DNA of 64,000 nucleotides from Micromonospora alfalfae (GTDB taxonomy: Bacteria; Actinomycetota; Actinomycetes; Mycobacteriales; Micromonosporaceae): assembly GCF_022230925.1 (NCBI RefSeq), contig NZ_JAKKFH010000026.1, forward strand, positions 1-64,000, given 5' to 3'. The position numbers and the translations under genes were made by a program. The stretch's first letter is position 1. Every line of letters begins with the position of its first letter. Positions 7,297 to 16,082 of this stretch are shown in pieces. The notes under the pieces were generated by a model. The model made no database searches. It saw only the letters and a program-made list of their open reading frames with translations, and had not been told where the DNA came from.

Positions 7297-8329
7297 CCTC
7301 GATGAGCAGCTCGCCACCGCGCTCAAGCATCGAGCGGGCGGCGACATCGATCCGACGCCGATCGTGCAACAGGCACGGCATCGCGGGCGGCGGTTGCGCC
7401 TGCGGCGACGGGGACTGATCGCCGGCGGTGTGGCAGCGGCGTGTGCCGCTCTCACCTCGGTGGTTCTGGTGATCCCGGGCGGCGGGACCAGCGATGATCC
7501 GCCAGTGCCGCCCGCGGCGCTGATGCTGCCGGAGGCACGGAGCGATGGGACCGTACGCCCCGAGGAGGTCGGTGCGGATCCCGCGACTGTGCACTTCTCC
7601 ACCGACGCCCTGGTGAGCGATGCCGATTTCGTGTCGTGGCGCACCGGGCGCGGCATCGAGAGCGTCGAGTTTCGGGGCCCGCGCGGTCAGACTCGTTTCG
7701 TGTTGGCGCGTACCGAGGTGTTGCTGGACGGGCTTCAGCAGACGTTGTCCTCGCAGGGGCGACCGCAGGGACGGACCGAGGTACGGGTCGGCGACCGGTC
7801 GGGGGTCGCCTGGTTCGATCCGTCCGGTGACGGGAAGTTATGGTTCGTCCGCTGGCAACCCGCCGACGGGCTCTGGGCCCAGGTGGACACGTACGCGACC
7901 ACCAGCGACGAGGCGGCCGGCACAGCCGGCCGGGTCCGCTTCGACGGTGCCCACCGCTGCGTCGTGCCGTTCCGCCTGGAGTCGCTGCCGCCCGACGGAC
8001 GGCTGCTGGAGTGCTCGGTCACGCTCGGCCGGTCTGTGCGGGACTTTTTCGTCGAGGGCTCTCTGGTTGTCGGTGACGCATCCGGCCGGTGGCTGACCGT
8101 TCGGGCCCAACCCGCCCCGGCCGGCGACGACGCCCGCCGCGGGGATCTTGTCGCCGGGCCCTACCGGGCCCGCCGGCAAGGCAGTGACGTGCTGGAGATG
8201 GTGGTCAAGCCCTGCCACGTCGAGGCGTTCCGCAGGGGTTGGGGGAACGGTTACACCGAGGCGGAGGGCTTGGCGATCCTCGGCGGGTACCAGCCGGCCC
8301 GCGATCTCGACCGCCCAGACACCTGGTGA
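7286..8329 (+). CDS. membrane partner of the ECF sigma factor
   Basis: 347 residues: a cytoplasmic N-terminus of ~45 residues (MFGDLDEQLATALKHRAGG...RRLRLRRRGL), one membrane span (IAGGVAAACAALTSVVLVI) and a ~270-residue outer domain with three Cys. It is not a zinc anti-sigma (ZAS) protein because no HxxxCxxC motif is visible. The ATG at 7286 has GGAGAG before it and overlaps the sigma gene by 11 nt, implying coupled translation. The location suggests a role in controlling the sigma factor; that is inference from context. The outer domain is not recognised. Confidence 0.7.
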   Translation: MFGDLDEQLATALKHRAGGDIDPTPIVQQARHRGRRLRLRRRGLIAGGVAAACAALTSVVLVIPGGGTSDDPPVPPAALMLPEARSDGTVRPEEVGADPATVHFSTDALVSDADFVSWRTGRGIESVEFRGPRGQTRFVLARTEVLLDGLQQTLSSQGRPQGRTEVRVGDRSGVAWFDPSGDGKLWFVRWQPADGLWAQVDTYATTSDEAAGTAGRVRFDGAHRCVVPFRLESLPPDGRLLECSVTLGRSVRDFFVEGSLVVGDASGRWLTVRAQPAPAGDDARRGDLVAGPYRARRQGSDVLEMVVKPCHVEAFRRGWGNGYTEAEGLAILGGYQPARDLDRPDTW

Positions 8330-8368
8330 GGCCACCGCGTGGCGGAAGGGTGGTTCACGAGCGGCGGA

Positions 8369-8866
8369 TCAGCCGAGCCACGCGGCTGGGCCGGTGTCCT
8401 GTTCGGGGCCCAGGAGCCGGCGCTCCACCCCGGTGATCCGCAGCACCCGCTGGGTGATTCCCCCGGCGCCCCGGATCGAGAAGCGGGAGCCGACCTGGTC
8501 CGCCCGGTCCCGCGCCAGCAGGAGGACGCGCACACCCGCGGCGCTGAAGAAGCCGACACCGGTCAGGTCGCAGCAGACTTCGGGATGGCTGTCGATCGCG
8601 TTCATCAGGGCCGTGGCCAGGCGTGGCGCGGTGTCCATGTCGACGTACCCCACCGGGGCGACGACCATCCGGTCGGCCGAGATGGTTGCGGACAGGTTCG
8701 TGGGCTCGGTGTAGCGAGTCACCCGGAACGGCGGCCCGGAGGAGTCGTCGTCGAAACGCCCGTCGCGCTGGCTGCCGGCGAGCGCCGCTGGCCTGACCTG
8801 CCCAAGGTCGACTGCCGTCGGAAATCTTTCGAAGTGGCTCTGGAAGAACCAGGAACGCTCAGGCAT
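8369..8866 (-). CDS. STAS-domain anti-sigma factor antagonist
   Basis: 165 residues. An N-terminal extension of ~60 residues precedes a STAS domain: MVVAPVGYVDMDTAPRLATALMNAI, then EVCCDLTGVGFFSAAGVRVLLLARDRA and FSIRGAGGITQRVLRITGVERRL. The Ser in FFSAAG occupies the position phosphorylated by anti-sigma kinases in SpoIIAA/RsbV-type partner switching. No kinase partner is adjacent, though SpoIIE-type phosphatases that could act on such a protein lie at 57-61 kb. The ATG at 8866 has AGGAGG 11 nt upstream. Confidence 0.85.
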   Translation of the reverse strand: MPERSWFFQSHFERFPTAVDLGQVRPAALAGSQRDGRFDDDSSGPPFRVTRYTEPTNLSATISADRMVVAPVGYVDMDTAPRLATALMNAIDSHPEVCCDLTGVGFFSAAGVRVLLLARDRADQVGSRFSIRGAGGITQRVLRITGVERRLLGPEQDTGPAAWLG

Positions 8867-9043
8867 AGGAGCACACGCCTCCTGTGGAAATGCGAACAGG
8901 ATTGGCGCATGGCTTGACCAACCCCGACGATAATCGGCTGCGCAGCCGGCCGCCAGTCGGCGCGTCCGCTTATGGCCGAGGTCAGCCGGCGCTGCGCTGG
9001 CGGGCCACCCTTCCCCGGCGAACGGCAGCCCGCTGCCGAACGC

Positions 9044-9790
9044 CTACGGCAGGTTGCCCAACCCACCGCGATCACGTTTGAGACCCGGCGGTTGGGTGGC
9101 CCTTTCCACAAGGGCGGCGGCGACCACCCGCAGTTTGCGGTTGGAGTCCTGGGAAACCTTCGCGAGGACGGCGAACGCCTCGTCGGGGGTGCAGCGGCGT
9201 TCGCCCATGATGATGCCCTTGGCCTGCTCGATGACGGCCCGGCTCTGCATTGCCAACTGCATCTGGGCGGCCAGGGTGGCGGTGGCGTCGTAGAGGTGGG
9301 CGTTGGCGAGGGCGACGGCGGCGTACCCCGCGAATGTCTGGGCGAGGGTGACAGCGTCGTCGTCGAAGGCACCCGCTTCGGCCCCGTAGATGTTCAGCGC
9401 ACCGAGCACTGACTCCTGGATCGGGAACCCGATCGACAGTGAGCTGTGTGCGCCGCCCTGCACTGCTTCGGCCGCCCACTGCGGCCAGCGGGCCTCTTCG
9501 GACATGTCGGGGACGGACACGACAGCGGCGTCTCTGGCCGCCTGAAGACACGGACCCTCGCCATGCTCGTACTGCAGTTCGTCGAGTCGCAGCGCCATCT
9601 CACCGCTGAACGCGGCGGTGTGCGCACCCTCCCGCTTGATCAACGTCACCGACACCTCCTCGGCACCGGGGATCGTGCGCCGCGCCAGTTCGGAGACCTG
9701 GGTCAACACCCCAGACAGATCGGTCTCGCCAAGCTTGATCTGGCCAAGTTCGGAGATCGCCACATTGGGATCAATGGGCTGCTGTGCCAT
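9044..9790 (-). CDS. GAF and ANTAR domain protein
   Basis: 248 residues: a GAF sensor domain (~20-170; YEHGEGPCLQAARDAAVVSVPDMSEEARWPQWAAEA, then SLSIGFPIQESVLGALNIYG) followed by an ANTAR RNA-binding domain (~175-235; AQMQLAMQSRAVIEQAKGIIMGERRCTPDEAFAVLAKVSQDSNRKLRVVA). ANTAR proteins bind paired hairpins in mRNA leaders and prevent termination. Its ligand and RNA targets are unknown. The ATG at 9790 is preceded by GAGG; the longer open frame upstream is non-coding in character. It is transcribed in the same direction as the STAS gene, 177 nt away. Confidence 0.92.
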   Translation of the reverse strand: MAQQPIDPNVAISELGQIKLGETDLSGVLTQVSELARRTIPGAEEVSVTLIKREGAHTAAFSGEMALRLDELQYEHGEGPCLQAARDAAVVSVPDMSEEARWPQWAAEAVQGGAHSSLSIGFPIQESVLGALNIYGAEAGAFDDDAVTLAQTFAGYAAVALANAHLYDATATLAAQMQLAMQSRAVIEQAKGIIMGERRCTPDEAFAVLAKVSQDSNRKLRVVAAALVERATQPPGLKRDRGGLGNLP

Positions 9791-9998
9791 GACTTCAAGG
9801 TCCTCGTGCCCGGGGCGCGTACCGGTTGCAGGAAGGCGACGGCAGCGCGCGTGGTGATGGCGCTCCGCGAGCACGGGGCGCCGCACGGACTCGCCAACCG
9901 AGCCCGGGCGCCCGCTGCTGGACGCTGACTGACCGACGCCCAAGCGTCGGCTGCGGCGACAACTATACGACGCCGAGGGCAACGTCCCCGAAGGGTTC

Positions 9999-10017
9999 CC
10001 CGCCCCGACAGGGCGGG
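9999..10017 (-). terminator. short hairpin after the lipoprotein gene
   Basis: A 7-bp stem CCCGCCC/GGGCGGG with loop CGACA lies 26 nt past the lipoprotein stop codon on the minus strand. A second short hairpin (CCGACGC/GCGTCGG, 9933-9950) follows. Either could end that transcript. Confidence 0.45.
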
Positions 10018-10042
10018 ACGTCGTGGATCCGCCGAACCCGGC

Positions 10043-11041
10043 TCAGACGGGCCCCAGCAGGGCGACCAGCGCGTCGTCGCCCTGGCCGAGCTGCGCAGCG
10101 CCGGTCGCTGGCGCGACCAGGAACCGGCGGCAGCCGTCGAGTTCCACGTACCGGTCGGGGCCCACGCCTTCGAGCGGACGCAGCACCGCGAAGCGGGTCG
10201 CCGGGGTGGCGCAGTCGACCACCGCCCGGCGGTTGTTCAGCGCCCGGAGCACGCCGGCCTGACGCTCGGTTGGCAGCGGACCGCCGTACACGAAATCGCC
10301 GGCCGGTTTCTCGCCTTCCTGAACCGACGCGGGCACCTGGTAGACGCAGAGGCGCAGCGGCCCGGCGGCCGGCGGCAGCACCGGCCCGGGCGGCCCGGGG
10401 CTACCGTTGCGGGTCTGCACCCACACCATGTCCGTCCACTGCTGCGCGCATCCGGCGGCCTCGGCCGCCGCGGATTCGATCTGCCCGATGGTACGGGTGT
10501 CCACAGTGGTCCACTGCGGCCCGGCCAACGCGGCGATCACCTCGGCGCGAGGCTTGCCGCAGGAGTCGGTGGGGATGTGGGGCCGCAGCCAGCGCCCCCG
10601 GTCGTCCAGCACTGCCAACCACGGCGGGATGACCATTTCGAGGGTGCAGGCGGCCTCCCCGCCGGTCTGCTCGCTGGGCAGACGCAGCGCGGTGAGCAGC
10701 GGTGCGATCTGCTCGGCTCGGCGCTCGGTGGCGATCTGCTCCTGGCCGCCGTTGGGGCCCGGCCGAATCTCGCGCCCGCAGATCACTGCCGCGACCGGGG
10801 TGAACGCCGGGTCGATGCGACCGACGGTCGGCTCTTTGACGGCCGGCGGCGACGTCTCAGTGGTCGGCGCCGTGATGATCTCGCCGGCCCGGGGTGCGGC
10901 CTTGGCACAGGAGGTCCACCCGTCGACGATCTGTGCCGCGCCGGGCTCCCTGGGATCGCCCGGCCCGACCACCGTGCCACCGCAGCCACCCAGCGCCATG
11001 CCGAGCAGTGCCACCGCCAGTACCGTCCGGGACGAGCGCAT
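10043..11041 (-). CDS. putative lipoprotein of unknown function
   Basis: 332 residues beginning with a lipoprotein signal (MRSSRTVLAVALLGMALGGCGG; lipobox ALGGC). The mature part is rich in Pro and has about eight Cys, suggesting disulfide bonds outside the membrane. No domain is recognised. The ATG at 11041 is favoured; a GTG three codons upstream is also possible because GGAAGG precedes both. It is divergent from the histidine kinase gene across ~320 nt. Confidence 0.75.
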   Translation of the reverse strand: MRSSRTVLAVALLGMALGGCGGTVVGPGDPREPGAAQIVDGWTSCAKAAPRAGEIITAPTTETSPPAVKEPTVGRIDPAFTPVAAVICGREIRPGPNGGQEQIATERRAEQIAPLLTALRLPSEQTGGEAACTLEMVIPPWLAVLDDRGRWLRPHIPTDSCGKPRAEVIAALAGPQWTTVDTRTIGQIESAAAEAAGCAQQWTDMVWVQTRNGSPGPPGPVLPPAAGPLRLCVYQVPASVQEGEKPAGDFVYGGPLPTERQAGVLRALNNRRAVVDCATPATRFAVLRPLEGVGPDRYVELDGCRRFLVAPATGAAQLGQGDDALVALLGPV

Positions 11042-11358
11042 CCGGCTCACCACCCTTCCACCCGAGGATGAGACGGACGACAGACGCGTCCGGTTCCGGC
11101 CGGGACCATGCCTGGATGGTGGCGGCCGAGGGTGCGTTTTCTGGAGGAACCGCGGCACCAGGCGTACGGTTCGGTAGCGGCGTTCGTCGATATCTATGGC
11201 AACCGCCGGGGCCTCCCTCAGCCCCGCAGCACAGAGTGACACATTAGCGACACTCCGCACACAAAGGATCACCCCGTCACAGTCCGCCATGCTATTGTCC
11301 GATGTCGATCTACGCCGTGTGGACCCGGACCGGGTCGTTGTCGGAAGGACACTTCCCG
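11042..11358. other. 317-nt divergent intergenic region
   Basis: It lies between the lipoprotein and kinase genes and must hold two promoters. The half nearest the kinase is lower in GC, with TGACACATTAGCGACACT at 11238-11255, but no convincing -35/-10 pair or palindrome can be defined by eye. The GGAAGG ribosome-binding site of the kinase ATG lies at 11343-11348. Confidence 0.4.
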
Positions 11359-12537
11359 ATGCCGGCCGTTGCCACCCCGACCGTGCCGCCGCCCACGCTG
11401 GACAATCCGGCCGGCGGGGCCCTGGGCCTCATCTTCACCACGTTGCCAGCGCTGCTGCGGCTGAGCTGCGGGCTGTTCGGCGCGGCGGTGGCCGTGTCGG
11501 TACAGACCCCGCCGGTGCGGCAGGCGGTGCTGCTGCCCGCTGTGGCAGTGCTGACCGGCTGGTCCCTCTGGTACGCACACCGCGCGTTGCGCCACGGCAT
11601 CGGCCCCGCCCTCGTCGGCGGCGACGTGGCGGTCACCGCGCTGACCTGCCTGCTCATCCCGGTGTTGGTGGCGCCCGAGGTGCTGCCCGGCGAGGGCAGT
11701 TGGATCGCCGTGCTGGCCAGCACCACGGTGATCAACACACAGGCCACGACCTCGGCACGCTGGTCGATCCCGGCCGGGCTACTCGTGATAGCCACCTACG
11801 TGACCGGGGCGCAGGCCGCCGGCAACCCCACCGAGGCTCGGGCGCACGCGGCCACGCTACTGGCGCAGACCGCCTGCACGGCGATGATGGCGGCGGTCAT
11901 GCGCCGACGCATCGGCCGGGCGGACCGCGCCTTCGTCGAACACCAGCGGCTGACCCGGGAGGCGTTGGTCGCGCGCGCCGCCCGCGAGGCCGAACGCCAG
12001 CAGAACCGCGACCTGCACGATACAGTACTCGGGACGCTGACCATGGTGGGGCTGGGCGCGGTGGCTGGGCCTTCTGCCGTCTTCCGGGACCGTTGCGCGG
12101 CCGACCTGCGTACCCTCGTCACGCTCAGCGACGTCGGCCCGGTGGCCGGTGACGGCCCGGTGCCGCTCGACGGGCGGTTGCGGTTGGTGGTCGGCCGACT
12201 ACCCGAGATTGAGGTACGGCTGGACCTGGCGTCCTGTGCCGTCCCGGTTGGCGTGGCAGACGCGATCAGCGAGAGCGCCTACGCGGCGCTGTCCAACGTG
12301 GTCCGCCACGCGCCCGGTGCCGGGGTCACGCTGCGGCTGGCCCGCGACGCCATCGGCGTCGTGGTCGAGGTCGCCGACGACGGTCCCGGCTTCGACCTGG
12401 CCACCGTCCCCCCGCACCGGTACGGGTTGCGCGAGTCGATCCGTGGCCGGATGGCCACTGTCGGTGGCCGGGCCGACGTGCACTCGGCCGTCGGTTCGGG
12501 CACCCGGATTCGGCTGGAGTGGCCCGGTGTCGGCTGA
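11359..12537 (+). CDS. sensor histidine kinase (NarL-partner type)
   Basis: 392 residues: four to five hydrophobic spans in the first ~175 residues, a dimerisation helix with the phospho-acceptor motif QQNRDLHDTVLGTLTMVG (His in LHDT), and a HATPase domain (SESAYAALSNVVRHA as N box, VADDGPGFD as G1, GLRESIRGRMATVGG as G2-like). It should autophosphorylate and pass phosphate to the response regulator encoded two genes on. The ATG at 11359 is chosen for its GGAAGG site. Its 3' end overlaps the next gene by 11 nt, so the three genes form an operon. The signal is unknown. Confidence 0.88.
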   Translation: MPAVATPTVPPPTLDNPAGGALGLIFTTLPALLRLSCGLFGAAVAVSVQTPPVRQAVLLPAVAVLTGWSLWYAHRALRHGIGPALVGGDVAVTALTCLLIPVLVAPEVLPGEGSWIAVLASTTVINTQATTSARWSIPAGLLVIATYVTGAQAAGNPTEARAHAATLLAQTACTAMMAAVMRRRIGRADRAFVEHQRLTREALVARAAREAERQQNRDLHDTVLGTLTMVGLGAVAGPSAVFRDRCAADLRTLVTLSDVGPVAGDGPVPLDGRLRLVVGRLPEIEVRLDLASCAVPVGVADAISESAYAALSNVVRHAPGAGVTLRLARDAIGVVVEVADDGPGFDLATVPPHRYGLRESIRGRMATVGGRADVHSAVGSGTRIRLEWPGVG

Positions 12538-13735
12538 CCTGAACGCCCCGGCGCACCCCACCGACGCGCCGGAGACACCGAATCGCACCAGCGTTCCGAC
12601 GCCCCGGGAGCCGGACTCTCCCGCGGCGCTCGCCGCTCCGGCCGCCGTGGCGCACGCGTCCGACCGGGGTGCCCGGATCGCCGCCGTCGCCATCGCGTTG
12701 GCCTGGCACGTCGCGATCGCGCTGCCGGCGGTGCTGTCCGCCCGTGCGGAGTTCGCCGCGCCGACGGTGGTGCTCGGCGCCTGGATACTGGTCGCCGTGA
12801 CCGGCGCGGTGGCCGGCGTACGGCTGCTGCGAGGCTCGCCGCTGCCGCCATGGCCGCTGGCCGGGCTGCTGCTGGTCGTCGACGCGGCCGTCTTCGCCGC
12901 GGCCGGTGAGCGGCAGTTGTTCACCGCCGCCAACTGGGTGTGGGGCACGCTCGGCTGGTTCTTCGTGCTGGCGGTGTGGGGTCGGCGCGTCGTGGGGCTG
13001 ATCGCGCTCCTCAGCACCCACGCGTTGATCGCCCTGGTCGCCGTGCTCGGGCACGGCCCCGACCCCGCCGACGTGGCCCGCTACGTGATGTACGTCTACG
13101 GCACGTTCTCCCTGCCGGTGGCGGTCTTCGTGGGCAGCACCGTCATCGTCGGCCTGGCTCGGGAACGGGCCGCCGTCTCGGCCGCCGGTCACGCGATTGC
13201 GGCGGAGCGGGATGCCGCCGAACGGGGCCTTCGGGAACGCCGGGACCGGCTCGCCCTGGTCAGCTCGGCGGCCGGGCGGGTCCTCGGGGACCTGGCCGCC
13301 GGCCAGGCCGACCCGGACGACCCGGAGGTGCAGCGCCTGTGCATGCTGGCCGCCGCCCGGCTGCGCCGGCTGATCGCCGAGTCCGACGATGTGCCCGACC
13401 CGCTGTTGCACGAGTTGCGAGCCGCCGCCGACGTGGCGGAACGCAACGGCCTTCCGATCGACCTGGTCACCATCGGCACCCCGCCGCCGCTGCCGGTGGA
13501 GGTCCGCCGCCGGCTGGCCGACCCGCTCACCAGCACCCTCGCCGACGCCCGGGGATGGGCACGCCTGACAGTGGTCTCCGGCCCGGACGAGGTGGTGGTC
13601 AGCCTTGTCACACCGGACCGGGAGGGGCCGGAGTCGACCGGCCCGCCTCCCGGGGAGCACGACGACGGGCCGGTGCAGTACCTCTACGAACGGGACGGGA
13701 ACATCAGATGGGCGCAGACCCGGTGGCGGCGGTGA
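12527..13735 (+). CDS. kinase-like membrane protein lacking catalytic motifs
   Basis: 402 residues: an Ala/Pro-rich N-terminus, about six membrane spans (~55-215), then a helical segment ERDAAERGLRERRDRLALVSSAAGRVLGDLA. That segment aligns with the dimerisation helix of NarL-type kinases, but the phospho-acceptor His is replaced. The C-terminal ~150 residues resemble a decayed ATPase domain without N or G boxes. It is probably a partner or pseudokinase of the kinase just upstream. The GTG at 12527 overlaps the kinase stop, and its own 3' end overlaps the response-regulator gene by 28 nt. Confidence 0.65.
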   Translation: MSADLNAPAHPTDAPETPNRTSVPTPREPDSPAALAAPAAVAHASDRGARIAAVAIALAWHVAIALPAVLSARAEFAAPTVVLGAWILVAVTGAVAGVRLLRGSPLPPWPLAGLLLVVDAAVFAAAGERQLFTAANWVWGTLGWFFVLAVWGRRVVGLIALLSTHALIALVAVLGHGPDPADVARYVMYVYGTFSLPVAVFVGSTVIVGLARERAAVSAAGHAIAAERDAAERGLRERRDRLALVSSAAGRVLGDLAAGQADPDDPEVQRLCMLAAARLRRLIAESDDVPDPLLHELRAAADVAERNGLPIDLVTIGTPPPLPVEVRRRLADPLTSTLADARGWARLTVVSGPDEVVVSLVTPDREGPESTGPPPGEHDDGPVQYLYERDGNIRWAQTRWRR

Positions 13736-14421
13736 CCGGCGATCGACCGGTCGGGGTGGCGATCGTCGACGACCATCCGGTGGTGGTCGAGGGGGTCCGC
13801 GCCTGGCTCGCCACCGAGCCTCGCCTGACGGTGCTCGCCACCGGCGACGACCCGGACGCGGTGCTGCGGGCGGCGCCGGGCGCCGACGTCATCCTGCTCG
13901 ATCTGCGACTGCACGGGCGGATGGCATTGGACAAGTTGGCCGAGCTGAGCGCCGCCGGGCGGCGGGTGGTGGTCTATTCGGAGCACACCGACCCGCAGAC
14001 GATGCTCGCCGCGCTGGACGCCGGGGCGGTGGCGTTCCTCGCCAAGCACGAGGGCCGGGAACACTGCGTGGAAACGGTGCTGGCCGCCGCGAGCGACCGC
14101 CCGTTCGTGCCGCCGGCGCTGGCCGGTGCGATGGTCGGCGACCCACGGCCGGACCGGCCGATGTTGTCCGACAAGGAGCGTGAGGCGCTGCTGCTCTGGT
14201 TCCAGTCGATGTCCAAGGCGTCGGTGGCCCGGCGGATGCAGATCAGCGAGCACACGGTGAAGCAGTACGTCGACCGGGCGCGGATCAAGTACACCCGGGC
14301 GGGGCGACCAGCCGCCACAAAGGCGGCACTACTCGCCCGTGCGATCGAGGACGGTCTCGTCCGCCCGGAGGAGATCGGCATCTACCGGTCACAGGCGACA
14401 CACGACCGGCCGACCCCCTAA
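13708..14421 (+). CDS. LuxR/NarL-family response regulator
   Basis: 237 residues: a receiver domain (VGVAIVDDHPVVVEGVRAWL; phospho-acceptor Asp in VILLDLRL; conserved Thr position replaced by Ser in VVYSEH; Lys in FLAKHE) and a C-terminal LuxR helix-turn-helix (LSDKEREALLLWFQSMSKASVARRMQISEHTVKQYVDRARIKY). It is the expected output of the kinase pair upstream. The ATG at 13708 lies inside the preceding gene, so translation is probably coupled. Target genes are unknown; the next gene downstream is a candidate. Confidence 0.93.
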   Translation: MGADPVAAVTGDRPVGVAIVDDHPVVVEGVRAWLATEPRLTVLATGDDPDAVLRAAPGADVILLDLRLHGRMALDKLAELSAAGRRVVVYSEHTDPQTMLAALDAGAVAFLAKHEGREHCVETVLAAASDRPFVPPALAGAMVGDPRPDRPMLSDKEREALLLWFQSMSKASVARRMQISEHTVKQYVDRARIKYTRAGRPAATKAALLARAIEDGLVRPEEIGIYRSQATHDRPTP

Positions 14422-14493
14422 CAGGCGTCATGACAGGGGCGCTCCGGTCCGGAAGGCTTCAGTACACAGCCAGCTGACCGGAAGGTCGTGACG

Positions 14494-15216
14494 ATGCACG
14501 CCGACGCGTCCCCCTTCTTTATCGGTCCCCACCGGTTCGACGCCCCCGACGACGACGTGGGCCCGACCCTGGACCGCCGCTACAACCTGCGCCCGACGCC
14601 CGGCGAGCGGTTGCTCGGACGACACCGGCTGCTGGTCGCGGGTTACCTGCTCGGGCCGAGCGAGGTGCGACGCCGTTGGCAGTTGCCCGAGCCGGTCGCG
14701 GTGACCGTCACCGACCAGCGGATCTGCTGGGTGGGCAGTGGCTCACAGCTGTCGCTGGTCGCCGACGGCACGCACCGGGCCCGGCCGCTGGCTCGACTGA
14801 ACGGCCTGATGAGCGGTCAGATCCGCTGGCAGTGGCCGTCCCGGTTGGAGCTGCCGACGAGCGCGCCGGACGCCCCGGCGCAGTTGCTGATCGTCTGCGA
14901 CGCGCTGCGCACCATTCAGCAGCCGGCGTTGGCCCTCAGCGGAACGACCGCCGAGGTCGTGGCGCTGGCCCGGCAGGTTCGCCGGGCGGTTGCCATGTTC
15001 CGGCTCAACCGTCCACAACTTGTCGACCTCTCGGCCCAGGAGCGCGACGTGCTGCTGCTGCGGGCCGGCCCCGGCCTGCTCGCCGGCGACACCCGGATCA
15101 CGCTGCCCGGCTCGTTGCCGGTGGAGTTCCACTCCCGGGACGACTACTACCGATCAAGACCGGATCCGACCTCGTGGGGCGGGCTCGCAGGCGGCGCAGC
15201 ATCCGGGCATCGGTGA
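14494..15216 (+). CDS. uncharacterised soluble protein next to the two-component genes
   Basis: About 240 residues, not recognised. The sequence is soluble with no signal peptide. The middle (VAVTVTDQRICWVGSGSQLSLV...RPLARLNGLMSGQIRWQWPSRLEL) is beta-rich and may be PH-like. A helical part (TTAEVVALARQVRRAVAMFRLNR) follows. The ATG at 14494 has GGAAGG 8 nt before it. The last ~40 codons run through the 3' end of the convergent GlxA-type gene, overlapping it by 119 nt, and read unlike a natural C-terminus. Confidence 0.6.
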   Translation: MHADASPFFIGPHRFDAPDDDVGPTLDRRYNLRPTPGERLLGRHRLLVAGYLLGPSEVRRRWQLPEPVAVTVTDQRICWVGSGSQLSLVADGTHRARPLARLNGLMSGQIRWQWPSRLELPTSAPDAPAQLLIVCDALRTIQQPALALSGTTAEVVALARQVRRAVAMFRLNRPQLVDLSAQERDVLLLRAGPGLLAGDTRITLPGSLPVEFHSRDDYYRSRPDPTSWGGLAGGAASGHR

Positions 15217-16078
15217 AACCGACAGTCCGGGCGGCCGCTTCCACTGTGGTGCCATGCCCGATCAGGTGCTCGGCCCGCTCCACCCGGAGCAGCTGCTGGT
15301 AGCCGAGCGGGGTCAGGCCGGTGCTCGCCCGGAAGAGCCGGGTCAGGGTTCGTTCGGCCACACCGCCGGCGGCGGCCAGTTCGGCCAGCGGCAGGGGCTC
15401 GGCGTACCGGCTGTCGATCAGATCCTGCACCCGGTGCACCGAGTCGGACAGGTGTGAGCGGTGCCGCATCAACGCGCTGGCCTGCGGCTCGTGCCCGTTG
15501 CGGCGGGCGTAGACGACAAGCGTGCGGGCGATCTTCGCGGCGGTCGCCGGGCCGTGCCGGGTCGCCACCAGGTGCAACGCCACGTCGATGCCACTGGCGA
15601 TGCCCGCCGAGGTGACCACCCGGTCGTCCACCACGTACAGCACATCGCGGACGACCTGGGCCGCCGGATGCCGGCGGGCCAGGTCGTCCTGCACCTCGTG
15701 GTGGGTGGTGCAGCGTCGGCCGTCGAGCAGCCCGGCCCGCCCTAGCGCGTACGCACCGGCGCAGACGCTGGCCACGGTGCCACCGGCCGCGTGGTGCTCG
15801 GCGAGCCGTCGCAGGTCGCCGGACGACACCGGTCCCTGCGGCCCGTGCGCCGCCGGCCGCCAACCGGGCACGATCACCAGGTCGTCCGGGGCCAGCTCCG
15901 GCCACCGGGTGTCGGCGACCAGCGGTACGCCCTGCACTGTGGGCACCTGCTCGCGCTCCGCGACGTAGTGCAGCTGATAGTCGTACCCGAGGTCGGCGGC
16001 GCTGGAGAAGACCTGGGCCGGCCCGGCGAGGTCCAGCAGGTGCAACTGTGGGACCAGCAGGAAGACGACCCGGACCAC
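15098..16078 (-). CDS. GlxA-family (DJ-1/PfpI + AraC) transcriptional regulator
   Basis: 326 residues: an N-terminal DJ-1/PfpI-like domain (VVFLLVPQLHLLDLAGPAQVF, SVCAGAYALGRAGLLDGRRCTTHH) and a C-terminal AraC double helix-turn-helix (LPLAELAAAGGVAERTLTRLFRASTGLTPLGYQQLLRVERAEHLI, then VEAAARTVGFTDARMLRR). After RMLRR the sequence leaves the family pattern (the expected FR-R-G-tP-YR end is missing) and the last ~40 residues overlap the convergent gene. The 3' end may therefore be altered. It starts with GTG 4 nt after the cysteine hydrolase stop, so the two form an operon, a common pairing in which the regulator controls the hydrolase. Confidence 0.85.
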   Translation of the reverse strand: MVRVVFLLVPQLHLLDLAGPAQVFSSAADLGYDYQLHYVAEREQVPTVQGVPLVADTRWPELAPDDLVIVPGWRPAAHGPQGPVSSGDLRRLAEHHAAGGTVASVCAGAYALGRAGLLDGRRCTTHHEVQDDLARRHPAAQVVRDVLYVVDDRVVTSAGIASGIDVALHLVATRHGPATAAKIARTLVVYARRNGHEPQASALMRHRSHLSDSVHRVQDLIDSRYAEPLPLAELAAAGGVAERTLTRLFRASTGLTPLGYQQLLRVERAEHLIGHGTTVEAAARTVGFTDARMLRRLRARPTRSDPVLIGSSRPGSGTPPATSRAA

Positions 16079-16082
16079 GGCG

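Noticed and set aside
9933..9950. Hairpin upstream of the GAF-ANTAR gene as an ANTAR RNA target
   Set aside because: ANTAR targets are two hairpins with hexanucleotide loops bearing A1 and G4; this one has a 4-nt loop and is better explained as a terminator of the upstream gene.
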